Shown: piece after piece, positions 44,122 through 54,772 of the stretch | Position numbering within the stretch: position 1 is the stretch's first letter | Layout: each line of letters opens with the position of its first letter | Assembly: GCA_037127255.1 (NCBI GenBank) | Contig: JBANSL010000004.1 | Location: 90,641,648-90,705,647 of the forward strand | Direction: 5' to 3' | From: Persicaria tinctoria | Lineage: Eukaryota > Streptophyta > Magnoliopsida > Caryophyllales > Polygonaceae | DNA length: 64,000 nt | Made by a program: the position numbers and the translations under genes | The notes under the pieces: generated by a model | The model's input: the letters and a program-made list of their open reading frames with translations, nothing else | Database searches by the model: none | Told to the model about the DNA's origin: nothing

Positions 44122-44480
44122 ACAATTAGAATCATAATGATGATCATCTTTGTTCATCTTCATTAGGACATGTTTGTCGCCTTAATAATCAAATGACAAC
44201 AACGATGAGTTCGGCGTCAAACAACCCACTAAACTTACCAAAAAAAACTTTTGATTTAAATTACAAACTTTTACACAATAACAAACATATTCTTTAATTA
44301 ATCTACATTTTAAGGACATAGTTTAATAATTTTATTTTTAAAAAATTATATGTTAAACAAATAGTTGGTGGACCATAAGAAAGCAAGTTTACAAAAAAAA
44401 AAAAAAAAGTAAATTAGAATATTTTGTTGCTAAATTAAGACTAAACCTATGTCCAAGATATAACTAAGTTAAGTATTCCC

Positions 44481-44757
44481 TATTCCCTCCGTCCAATAAT
44501 ACATTGCCTTTTAGAGTTATGCACGCTAATTAAGGAACCTATTTTATATCTTAAATCTTATCATTATTATTAAAGGTTAAAATAGTAATTGAAAGTTCAA
44601 GGGTTTTCTTTAATTTTTCAAAGAGTTTTATTTAATTTTAACAAGTAAAAAAGTTAGTAATTTTAGAGGTAATAATTACCTATACATCTAAAAGACCATG
44701 TATTTTTGACAAAGTTTCAAGGCCTAAAAGGTCATGTATTCTTGGACGGAGGGAGTA
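44481..44757. mobile_element. Stowaway-like MITE, family 3 (273 bp)
   Basis: The body is 44483-44755. Ends TTCCCTCCGTCCAATAATACA and ATGTATTCTTGGACGGAGGGAG are imperfect inverted repeats between TA dinucleotides. Confidence 0.8.
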
Positions 44758-44788
44758 TTTCTTAATAGGGGTAAAAATAGTAAGATAC

Positions 44789-45032
44789 TACTCCCTCCGT
44801 TCGGCAAAACTTGTCGTTTACTATTCACGTACGTTTTTTTAGAATGATAAAAACTATATAAAATATTCATTTTTTTTTAAAAAAAAATTTAACAAGTTTG
44901 TACGTATTAATAATAACTACGAAATTATTTAAAAAAAATTATTAAAAAAAGTAGATATTATATATAGTTTTTAGCTCATAAAAAAACGCGTGTGAATAGT
45001 AAAACGTCAAGTTTTACCGAACGTAGATACTA
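44789..45032. mobile_element. Stowaway-like MITE, family 2, copy 2
   Basis: The body is about 44791-45030. The left end CTCCCTCCGTTCGGCAAAAC is intact and the right end (GTTTTACCGAACGTAGATAC) is decayed. Same family and orientation as the copy 900 bp to the left. Confidence 0.85.
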
Positions 45033-46221
45033 TAAATAAAAGGGGAATATATATTCCGTAATTAATTACGGAGTAAAATTCTAGCTAACGTAGTGGGTCC
45101 CACGTTTTTCCGGATTAGAACGGCGATGGGCGATTGATCGGTGGGTGATCGACAGATCGGAATCTCCCATTGGTTTTTTTTCGCTGAATACGAAGTACCA
45201 GTATTTGGAAGTTGTGGGTCCCAGTTTACGCGCCTGCCCAATGCCCGCCGTCCCCTGTACATGCTGGGTCCCACCCGTTTAGACGCATTTGTGATCCATA
45301 CGGTACTTTGCGATTCATCAAACGGGCCGTTCGGGTGTGAATCTTCTGTACCCTGAATTTGTTCTCTCCACTGTTTCCTCTCACAAACTCTATTTATTTT
45401 TATTGTTTTTAATCTATTTTTTCTTTTTAATTAAGGTTTGTGATGGGGACGGGGAAGGGGGACAAGGAGGGGGACATAGGATGTGAATCCCTTTTCCGAG
45501 TATCACCCCCTTTCAATTTCAGGTTGAACCTTAGTTTCCATTTCATATTGATCATTACTCCGTTGGAACATGAGGTTAATCCACATTAAAATTATAAAAA
45601 TATTGAGATATCATGTTTGACGAGCTACTCTTCTCATTATCAATTAATTTTAATATGAAATTTTGTTGGATTTGTATGTTGTTCGTGTCGTCCGCACCTG
45701 ACCTCACTCCAACTTATCTTACCCCACCGGACTCAATCGGCTTTAACAAATAACAATAATATACCCGTATTATTAATTATTTTACCTTAATTTATACGGA
45801 GTAAATTAAGGTAAGATAAACTAATTACATTATTATAATAAATGTATAGAAATAGCTTATCTACAAAACCTCTTAATTGTCTAGTTTAATCTTCTATTGG
45901 ACCCGAAGACAGATATTGTTGTGTGTAACATCGAACGAATTAAAACTTAATTCCTCGTTAATAAAACAAGTTTCGATGATCAACTCTACTCCGTGTACTA
46001 TAGTTGGTAAGCCATCAAATCAAGCTCATCTAAGTTCATCTCAATAATTTTTTATAATTAAATAAAATAAGAAAACTAACAAATATTTGCCATGAACATG
46101 ATGTATATAAGATGACAAAAGATTGTATAGATTAGAAAGAAAATATAATGATAATCTAGGAAGGTCTTACACAATAGTTTTAAGCTATTCTATGATGTGA
46201 AAAAACGAATCTCATGTGTTT
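45033..46221. other. Intergenic with a short perfect palindrome, no gene
   Basis: AT-rich. TTACCTTAATTTA (45782-45794) and TAAATTAAGGTAA (45802-45814) form a 13-bp perfect inverted repeat around a 7-nt spacer. A short ORF at 45141-45356 has no domain support. Confidence 0.5.
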
Positions 46222-46475
46222 TAGTAAATGGTTTAATTTTTTGAGTGACAATGAAACTCACCATGCCAGACAGTAGACACGTGACCCAACTAACAAGAGT
46301 CACGTATCAGATAAATCGATTTACGAAGATCGACTCGACCCACTAACAGAGCAAAGTAAACCTTAGATTTCACCCAAAGAAAGGGACAATGACATGATCG
46401 AACTCATGACCTCCTAACCACCATTTGTCTTACACCACTCGGTCATCTCGACTAGGGCTAGTAAATGGTTTAATT
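46222..46475 (-). mobile_element. tRNA-derived SINE with 17-bp TSD
   Basis: The body is 46239-46458, flanked by perfect TAGTAAATGGTTTAATT copies (46222-46238 and 46459-46475). On the minus strand the 5' end reads GAGATGACCGAGTGGTGTAAG, like the Leu/Ser tRNA D-arm region, and a B-box GAGTTCGATCATG follows. It shares its GAGTCGATC...CGATTTATCTGA block with 21560-21737, so both are one family. Confidence 0.88.
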
Positions 46476-48830
46476 GAAACTTTCATTTAATGGCATATAT
46501 ATGATATAAACATCAAATAGATGTTAACCTAACATATATATTTGATATAATATATATCCATAAATGATTTGATGTGATGAGTCAATTTCAAACTGCTTAT
46601 CAAATAGTAATGTGATGGCTTTGGTCTACTTAAAATTGACAAATACCATATATTCATATGTTTAATTAATATTAAAATGAAGATAATTTGAGTGATCAAG
46701 TTGGCTTCCAAAAGATGAGCCATAGAGAGAGAGCGATATGGTTCACCAAGTTGATTGTGATTCCTTTAGGGAGTTGCTTCAATTGCTGACTCTTTATGTT
46801 TATCCTCTTTGGTTACCATCTTTACTTTTTATTATTTTTGGCTTCTTTTTTGGTTCTTATCACACTCCATTCTTTTTCAATGTTTGTGGGCTTTTCTTGT
46901 GGGGCAAATTGATATTGTTGGTGGGTCTCTCTAATGATATATCTAATCGTTTGCCATAGATTATTGGAGTGGTGGCTAGAGTTTAGTGGAAAACCCAATG
47001 TAGATATTTTAGTCATAAATAACTGGGTTGTATGTCAGTAGTTTTGTACATAAGTCGAGTGAGGTGTTGTTTTAAAATCAATTGATAATGGGAGGAGGAG
47101 TTAACTGACTTATATAGTAAGACTTATTTATTCATGTTTTCAATGTAAAACTCTTTGATCTCTTCAGATTTCTGATCTATGTCAACAATATTCAAATTCA
47201 ACTCATATAAAGAATATAATAAGTTAGTTGAGAGCTCACAATCTTACTTGTATCTTTAACTCCCTACTTGAATCTAAAGTGATGAATCAAACCATTAAAT
47301 TCAAATTAAATAAAGATTCTTATATTTATACTAAGTTAACATTTTTTTTTTCAATTTTTTTTATAGAGTTTTTATATTGTTATTTAAATAAATTGTTTTT
47401 ATATCAAGATTTTTTTTGGATAACGAGGGTAAAATCAACTAGATCCAGTGGTAAAAAAGTAACGTAAACCTTAATTTTTTCCTCCGAAGAAAAGACGAAA
47501 ATAAAATTAAACTCATAATTAATTATCTATTAACCCCTCAATTTCTAGATGACATTAGAAAGATGGATGAATTGTTAAAAATGAGCGATTAAAAAAACTA
47601 TGTTTACTAAATATGTGACACCTAATTATATAAAGACAAATTGAGTGACTAATTTAAAGACGATTATCCAGAACAGTGTTGGTTGATACAGAAAGAAAGG
47701 CAACCTTCGAATGGCTCCCACGTCGTCACCTATCAACATTCTCCATACCCAATTATATTATTGCTTTTGATAACTATAAAAACCTGCTACCTATAGTAGG
47801 CCCAGATATAGTTTTAAAGCCAAATTTCGTTTAGTACTCCCTATTTTTAGTTCTATTATTTAATGTTTTATAAGAAAATTCCCCTCCAAGAAAACGTAGC
47901 TGGTACATTATTATTTTCTGTTGTTTTATAGTATTTCATGGTAGGGCATGGTTAGTCCGTCTGCAGATTTATTAGCTTTTTAGGGATCAGAAATTATGTG
48001 TTGTATCTAACGGTTAGAAGACGAGTCTCACATAGTTTCTAGTTTACTATCACCCATTTGCACTCGCGTCACCTTATTGCCCTTTCTAGATTTACTCGGT
48101 ATATTTTCTTTTCCGTTGATGATTTTTTTGCGTTGTTTTTATAACGATTAATCTATCGATCTGTCTGATACCTGGAATTCAGTTGATACGTATTCTATGA
48201 ATGTTTATTGGATGACTTCCTTATTGAAGAGACCGAGGAATGGTTTCAAATCAAATAGCAAACGGAATTGACAAAAGTTAGAGGAGTGCTCAAACATGAT
48301 TTTCAATGATTAATTATGTACAAAAAATAATATGAAGGAATAAATCAAGTGATGTATATGTTGAAGTAAACCACATTTTATTAAGCACTTAAAATCCATG
48401 GCCGGGATCCTAGCTTGTGTTGCACATGGTTGTATACCTACAACAGTATTTGTACTTGGATTGTATGCCACTTTGACTTCCTAATTTAATAGCTTCATAT
48501 CATATGAATCTTTATGATTGTAATCTTTTGCTCAATTCGAGTAATTGTTAGGAAACACCACGGAAAATAGGCGAGATGAGTTGGCAAAATAGTGATTAAG
48601 AGATCAGAAATATGGAGCCTAAATGTCGCTTGAAATAGAGCACTTTTAAATTCCGCAAAATAACGATTATTTATTGGGCTTACAAAAACAACTACTTTGC
48701 CTTTATGGGCCGGCCCAAATGTAACTTTTCTTCATTATGGGCTTTTTGAGGCCCAATATGAAGAACGTGTAATGTTAGATTGAATGATTTGGTGAATTAT
48801 CCGCTCAAAACGCATCCAGGATGTGCATGA
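46476..48830. other. AT-rich intergenic DNA, no gene seen
   Basis: Several small ORFs (46738-46959, 47228-47467) are hydrophobic or low-complexity, with no recognisable domain. No TE termini were recognised. Confidence 0.45.
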
Positions 48831-48834
48831 GAAT

Positions 48835-48965
48835 TGTGAACGGTGCACCAATCGGAATGGCTCATCGGAAAGGACTTGTGAGTAGTACTCATAGGTTCCC
48901 GGTTCGAACTCTGAAATGACCGCTCTTTATTTACCAATTCAAGGTGCACCAAGGCCATTCGCATT
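48835..48965 (+). mobile_element. Possible tRNA-derived SINE fragment
   Basis: AATGGCTCATCGGAAAGG followed 40 bp later by TTCCCGGTTCGAACTCTG looks like Pol III A and B boxes. GGTGCACC occurs on both sides (about 48843 and 48950). No poly(A) or clear TSD, so this is weak. Confidence 0.35.
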
Positions 48966-49234
48966 CTGGATATATGTGAGGATTTATGTAAAAAAAAGCT
49001 ATAAAACAGCGGAATCAAGCTAATAAATGGGGTTAATACGTAAGGACTAGTTCTACACAATGCTATACAAACCCTCTTGAAATGTATGTTTTATTTTGTC
49101 TATTTTACATTAAAAACTATACTGTATAAAATATGTCTGGAGAGGAGGGAGATAGATCCAATAGCAAAATCTCGTTTTTAGTGGATCTATATAACTAATT
49201 GAAGAAATGAGAAAGAAACCAAAGAACTAAGCAC

Positions 49235-49751
49235 GTGTTTGGTAAAAAAAGAGTTTTTTTTAGAGGTTTGGTCTTTTTTAGGAGGTGGATATTATTTTGT
49301 GTATTATGGAGGCGTGGGAGATTGAACTTTTTTTATTTAAAAAATAACCTTGTAAAAAAAGATGAATGGTGTTTGGTAGTTATAAAGGTTGAAAGATGTA
49401 TTTGTGGTAAAAATTACTAAAATATCCTTAATAAATGGAAATCCCCTCTCATCTCAGCCATGGCCGCGGGCATGTTCGGCCAGCCTCCATCTGCAAATCC
49501 ACTTCTCCGCCTCCTCCTCTCCATCCACCGTCTTCGGTTGCTTTCAGCGACTCCCAGGTGAAGCTCGGCCTTTGTTATATCCCCTTGTGCTATCGATTTT
49601 GGAGACAAATCTGGAATCCCTAACCCCAATCGAATCCCCCAAGCCCTCCTCCTTACGGTTTTATCTCGATTTTTATTTCTAGAACCAAACGCTCACATAA
49701 AACGAGGTGAAATAATTACATTATAATTAAAATGCAATGAAATCCAAACAC
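49235..49751. mobile_element. Possible DNA transposon carrying a GC-rich gene fragment
   Basis: GTGTTTGG (49235-49242) and CCAAACAC (49744-49751) form short terminal inverted repeats. Between them, 49440-49665 is much more GC-rich than its surroundings and reads like plant coding sequence (ATGGCCGCGGGCATGTTC...CCCAG/GTGAAG), with short overlapping ORFs. The source gene was not identified and TSDs are not clear. Confidence 0.35.
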
Positions 49752-50700
49752 ACCCTTAGTGCCTAATCTTATCTTCATTGATGGTATATTGGTGCCTAAT
49801 CTTGGGACCTGTTTCTATTGCATGTACTCATCAAATTGGTCATGGGACCATTTTGGTGGGACCATTTTGGCATTAGAGACCATATGAAAATCGATTTATC
49901 CACTAGGCACGTAAAGGTATAGAATAATAATAATTTATTGAAAAAGAAAACTCTAAAAGAAGGATTTTATGTATATGTTAAGTATAATTTACCATCCAAT
50001 ATCAATACGAGATAATATCGAAATTAAGATAGACACCAGGATTTCTCAAGAGGAATTAGTTGATCTATGATTTCTCTTTCATTACCTAAAGTCCTCTTGA
50101 TATGTTGTGATTTGTGGTAACTTCATATCTTTCTAGTGTACAAGATTATTGAAAATTAATTAAATAGGTGACCCACCATAGCATTATTGATGAATAAATT
50201 GAACCCCCCTTGTATGGACAAAAAATCAGCTCCCTCTCAATTCTCAAAGACATTGAATTAAATTTATAATATACCAACCATAGCCCAATCATCTTTTGAG
50301 AATTTCAATTAGCAAAACAAACTTTAATACGAAGTATTAAAAATAACAACACATTTTTTTAACCCAAACCTATGTGTGACTTGAATAAGGATTTTAGAAA
50401 TGAAAAAAAAAAAACTCCACCCAACATTTGTTTTTGTTAGGTGCATGTTTAGAAAGAGGAGAAAGGAAGTTAAGGAATGAAGAATGAAATCCTAAAATAA
50501 TTTAGATTTATCTTATACATAGTTAATAAATGGGTAATTTTTCATTAATGATTCTTACCATTATAGAAAATAAATACTTCTATAGTTTTAATTTTTTAAA
50601 ATGGGAAGGGCTGAAGCAGATCTCATCCCCCGACCACCCCTAATTATATACGAGGAGATATATTTTCATGTACAGTTACGATTGTACCCTCAGGGTTTTC
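49752..50700. other. AT-rich intergenic DNA, no feature seen
   Basis: No supported gene or element terminus. Confidence 0.45.
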
Positions 50701-50703
50701 ACC

Positions 50704-51745
50704 CATTGATATATATACAAGAGTAGACCTCTGAGATCCTGCCCTTATCCGACATGGTCCGTCAATTCGCCGCCCTGCCCTTATCTGACATGGGCAGGCT
50801 ACCCTCCGCCAGGCATGGTCTTTCCACAGCGTCAGCCGACCCCTTCCCCGGCGATGTACGCGTCTCAGCAGCATCCATCAAACCCCATGCACACCAACCT
50901 CTCCGCTGCTTTCTCCACCATGGGACTTCAGCAGCCGGACGACAACTGGTACATGGATACTGGGGCCTCCTCTCACATGACGAACGCACCAGGTAACCTA
51001 CACACTGTTTTTAATTCTATCACTTTACCGTCTGTCTATGTCGGAAACGGCGAATCTCTTGCCATTGTCGGTTCGGGTCACATAACCCTCCCCAATGCCC
51101 TACCCCTTCGCCTTAACAATGTCCTGCTTGCCCCTGACCTTGTTAAAAACCTCATTTCTGTTCGTCAATTTACCGTCGATAATCACGTGGCAGTCCAATT
51201 TGACCCGTTTGGTTTTCTTGTGAAGGATCTTCGTACGGGGACCCCAATCATGAGGTGCAATAGTTCTGGAGACCTCTACCCTATCACCGCTGCTCGCCAA
51301 TCGCCCCCCACCGCACTCGTCACCCTTGGTCCTGACTTGTGGCATGCTCGCCTTGGTCATCCTGGCGATCACGTGCTTCAATGTCTCCGCTCTAGCAATT
51401 TAATTTCTTGTAATAAAGCCTCAGGCGTTTGCACTTCCTGTGAAATCGCCAAGAGCAAGCGTCTTCCATTTAGCATTTATCATTCTCTTACATTTGCACC
51501 TTTTGATATTATTCATTGTGACTTGTGGACCTCTCCTATTTCGAGTGCTAGTGGTTTTCGATATTATTTAGTTGTCCTTGATGATTTTACCAATTTTGTT
51601 TGGGTTTTTCCCCTACGCCACTAATCGGAAACACAAAGTCATATTGTCAATTTTCACACATTTGTTCGCACTCAATTAAATTTGCCTGTCAAGTCTATTC
51701 AGTGTGACATGGGAGGCGAGTTTGACAACACATTCGCCTTTCTGT
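50704..51745 (+). pseudogene. Ty1/copia pol fragment: protease, GAG-pre-integrase, integrase start
   Basis: The ORF 50815-51624 encodes the copia protease motif WYMDTGASSHM (D48-T-G), the GAG_pre-integrase block LWHARLGHPGDHVLQCLRSS (about 178-197), the zinc-binding CTSCEIAKS, and the integrase opening FAPFDIIHCDLW to FVWVFPLRH. A TAA at 51622-51624 interrupts it. The same frame then continues as integrase (QCDMGGEFDNT) to about 51745, where satellite sequence begins. Gag (upstream), the rest of integrase, RT, RNase H and both LTRs are missing. It is an inactive fragment. Confidence 0.9.
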
Positions 51746-52248
51746 TTTATGAACAGGACATTTTGCTTTAGGGGCAGGGACATTCCGCTTCTCGGGACAA
51801 TGAAAACCCACTCTGTTTTCGATTTCGAAGCATTTGAAACTTTTTATTTCCTGAACGGGACATTCTGTTTTAGGGACAGGGACAATCTGCTTTTCGGGAC
51901 AATGAAAACCGACTCTTTTTCATTTTCGAGGCATTTGAACCTTTCTGTTTTAAGAACGGGACATTCTGCTTTAGGTACAGGGACAATATGCTTTTTGGGA
52001 CAATGAAAACCCACTCTTTTTCATTTTCGAGGTATTTGAACCTTTTTTTTTATGGACGGGGCATTCTGCTTTAGGGATAAAAACATTATGCTTTTCGGGA
52101 CAAGAGAAAACCCACTCTTTTTCATTTTCGAGACATTTGAAACCTTTTATTTGCTGAACGGGACATTCAGCTTTAGGGATAGGGACATTATTCTTTTTGG
52201 GACAATGAAAACCCACACTTTTTAATTTTCTAGGCAAGGACATTCTGC
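51746..52248 (+). repeat. 102-bp satellite array, part 1
   Basis: About five diverged monomers. Each holds TTTCATTTTCGAGGCATTTGAA, a GAACGGGACATTCTGCTTTAGGG block and GGGACAATGAAAACCCACTC. It starts directly at the copia fragment and is interrupted by the solo LTR at 52254. Confidence 0.9.
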
Positions 52249-53506
52249 CTTAGTGACAAGAGGAAAACCTGTCGTTGTTCTTGCCAAAGAATACTCAAAC
52301 TCACTAACTAGTATAGCGTGCAAGTAAGAGATCGATCCACAGAGAAATCTATTAAATTCAAGTCTAATTATAATTGCTAAGAGAGAAAAGGGGGAGTTTT
52401 TAGTGTGAAAAGATCTGCTTTCTAGCAAAGCAGAGACAAGCAAACAAAGTAAATTGATTGTAAAATTCAGTTGAGGGAAATAGGTTCACCTACAATTTAT
52501 CACTTCGATTGATGAATTCGATCCTTGTTTCAGCCTCTAGTTCTTGTCTTTTCCTATCAATGTCCTTGTCCAGATCTTAGGTAAATTACTAGTCCTACGA
52601 GTCCTAGCAACCCTTATCTCTAAATAACCTTAACACGGTTAAGATTTAACCTAGAGATAGCATTAAAATTATGAATTAACCAAGGTACATGCAATATCAA
52701 GCTACGAGTCGATATTTAACATATATTCAACTTCCTACACATCCAATTAGTCCTACGAGTCCTAAAGGGATATGATTGCTACTTGGGTTAAGGTTCGCTA
52801 CGAGGAATCTACAAAACCCTAGCAATTGAATGAATCCACTCTAACTAGTCGGCCAGGCCAGAGAGAATAAAACACATTCAAGCAATTAAGCACAAGGAAG
52901 TCAAAACATTGCAATAGGAATAAGAACTAGATTAAGAAACTCACAATTCAACAATCAAAGATCCAAACTGTAGGCGAAACCTCGAGAGTTTAGTTGCTCA
53001 TGCTCAACTGCGCTCTCAACAATGGTGTAAAGTGCATAAGGTGAATGAACGAAATAACTAGAAAAGCCTTAAATAGTCTAGAGAAATTCGGCCCAAAATA
53101 ACATAATAAAACCCTAAGTAAAATCCGAAATTGACGATCAGCTACTGCACGGGCCGCGGGGCGGCCAGGCCAGGCCGCAGGGCGGCCGGCGATCAGCGAA
53201 CTCCTCCGTTTCTCCTTCGAGCCGCGGGGCGGCTAGAGATACTGCGGGGCGGCCTGCGATTCTTCCGAGCTCCCTCCTCTTCGTCTCCAGTAGCTCCTAA
53301 GTCCTTCTGTAACTCGTTTCCGCTCTTTTCAATATCATTTCACCTCCAATCTACTTTACCTGAAATAAACAATAAACTCATGTAGATTCCGCCTCTTCTA
53401 ACTCAACAAGTGATAATGCAAATTCAACTAAATAAATGCAATATTCACACCTAAATAATGCTAAATGCAATCTATTATGCAATACTAAACATGCTCTATC
53501 ACTTAG
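52249..53506 (-). mobile_element. Solo LTR inserted in the satellite, TSD CTTAG
   Basis: The LTR is 52254-53501 (1,248 bp). On the minus strand it starts TGATAGAGCATG and ends CTTGTCA. CTTAG flanks both sides (52249-52253 and 53502-53506), exactly rejoining one satellite monomer. No internal region is present, so it is a solo LTR left by LTR-LTR recombination. It shares a segment with the LTR at 1343-2807 and carries a similar GC-rich cluster. Confidence 0.9.
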
Positions 53507-53889
53507 AGACAGGGACATTATGCTTTTCGGGACAATGAAAACCACTCTATTTTCATTTTCGAGGCATTTGAAACTTTTTTTTTTATGAAAGGGGCATTCT
53601 GCTTTAGGGACAAAGACATTTTGCTTTTCGGGACAATGAAAACCCACACTTTTTAATTTTCGAGGCATTTGAAACCTTTTATTTGCTGAACGGGACATTC
53701 TGCTTTAGTGATAGGGACATTATGCTTTTTGGGACAATGAAAACCCACTCTTTTTCATTTTCGAGGCATTTAACCTTTCTGTTCCCTAAACGGGACAATC
53801 TGCTTTAGGGACGGGGACATTATGCTTTTTGGGACAATGAAAACCCACTCTGTTTTCATTTTCGAGACATTTGAAACTTTTTGTTTCCT
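53507..53889 (+). repeat. 102-bp satellite array, part 2, with left arm of an inverted duplication
   Basis: About four monomers in forward orientation, up to the switch point at about 53889. The last 274 bp (53616-53889) recur inverted at 53967-54240. Confidence 0.9.
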
Positions 53890-54240
53890 CGAAAATGAAA
53901 ACAGAGTGGGTTTTCATTGTCCCGAAAACCGGAATGTCCCTGTCCTTAAAGCAGAATGTCCCGTTCAGGAAACAAAAAGTTTCAAATGCCTCGAAAATGA
54001 AAACAGAGTGGGTTTTCATTGTCCCAAAAAGCATAATGTCCCCGTCCCTAAAGCAGATTGTCCCGTTTAGGGAACAGAAAGGTTCAAATGCCTCGAAAAT
54101 GAAAAAGAGTGGGTTTTCATTGTCCCAAAAAGCAGAATGTCCCTATCACTAAAGCATAATGTCCCGTTCAGCAAATAAAAGGTTTCAAATGCCTCGAAAA
54201 TTAAAAAGAGTGGGTTTTCATTGTCCCGAAAAGCAGAATG
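53890..54240 (-). repeat. Inverted satellite block
   Basis: Monomers here run in reverse (CCTCGAAAATGAAAACAGAGTG...). 53967-54240 mirrors 53616-53889 around a 77-bp spacer that is itself reversed satellite. Confidence 0.9.
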
Positions 54241-54772
54241 TGTTTACCAACCCAAATCCCCGTGGAAGACACTGCCATCCAGGAAAAGGCTAGATAGAAC
54301 CGTCAAGGGGTTAACATAGTGGAAGGGGACGTTCCACACAAGCTGGGCTTGACCACGAAGAAACAAGGGTACTCCCATTATCCCATTTGCACAGATCAGT
54401 CAATACACAACTCATTGTTAGGCATACCAAATCAGATCTCTAGCATAACAAACACTCAGCACAAAATCAGTTAATAACACTCATAATGATCTCATTTGAG
54501 TCTCCCAAACCATCTGTAAAGAACAAGATGATATTTGCCTACCCATCCCCAACTACATCCAATAGGGATGGTCTAACGCCTTTCTACCCACTCGGTCCCT
54601 CTTTAGTCGGTTTTCCTCTTTTATAACAAGCCAAGTTGATTACTTAGTCCGATTTGGGTTAGGCATCTTAAGTTCATTTTACCCCTTGAAATCCTTTTCA
54701 AAAGTCCTTGAAATTTGTGGGCGATTTTCAAAACATACACTCGACTCTTTTGTACCCGAATTGCACAACCTC
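54241..54772. other. Unidentified 532-bp non-satellite insert in the array
   Basis: Unique-looking sequence without ORF. Satellite resumes abruptly at CATTTTCGAGG. I see neither terminal repeats nor a TSD and cannot name it. Confidence 0.6.
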
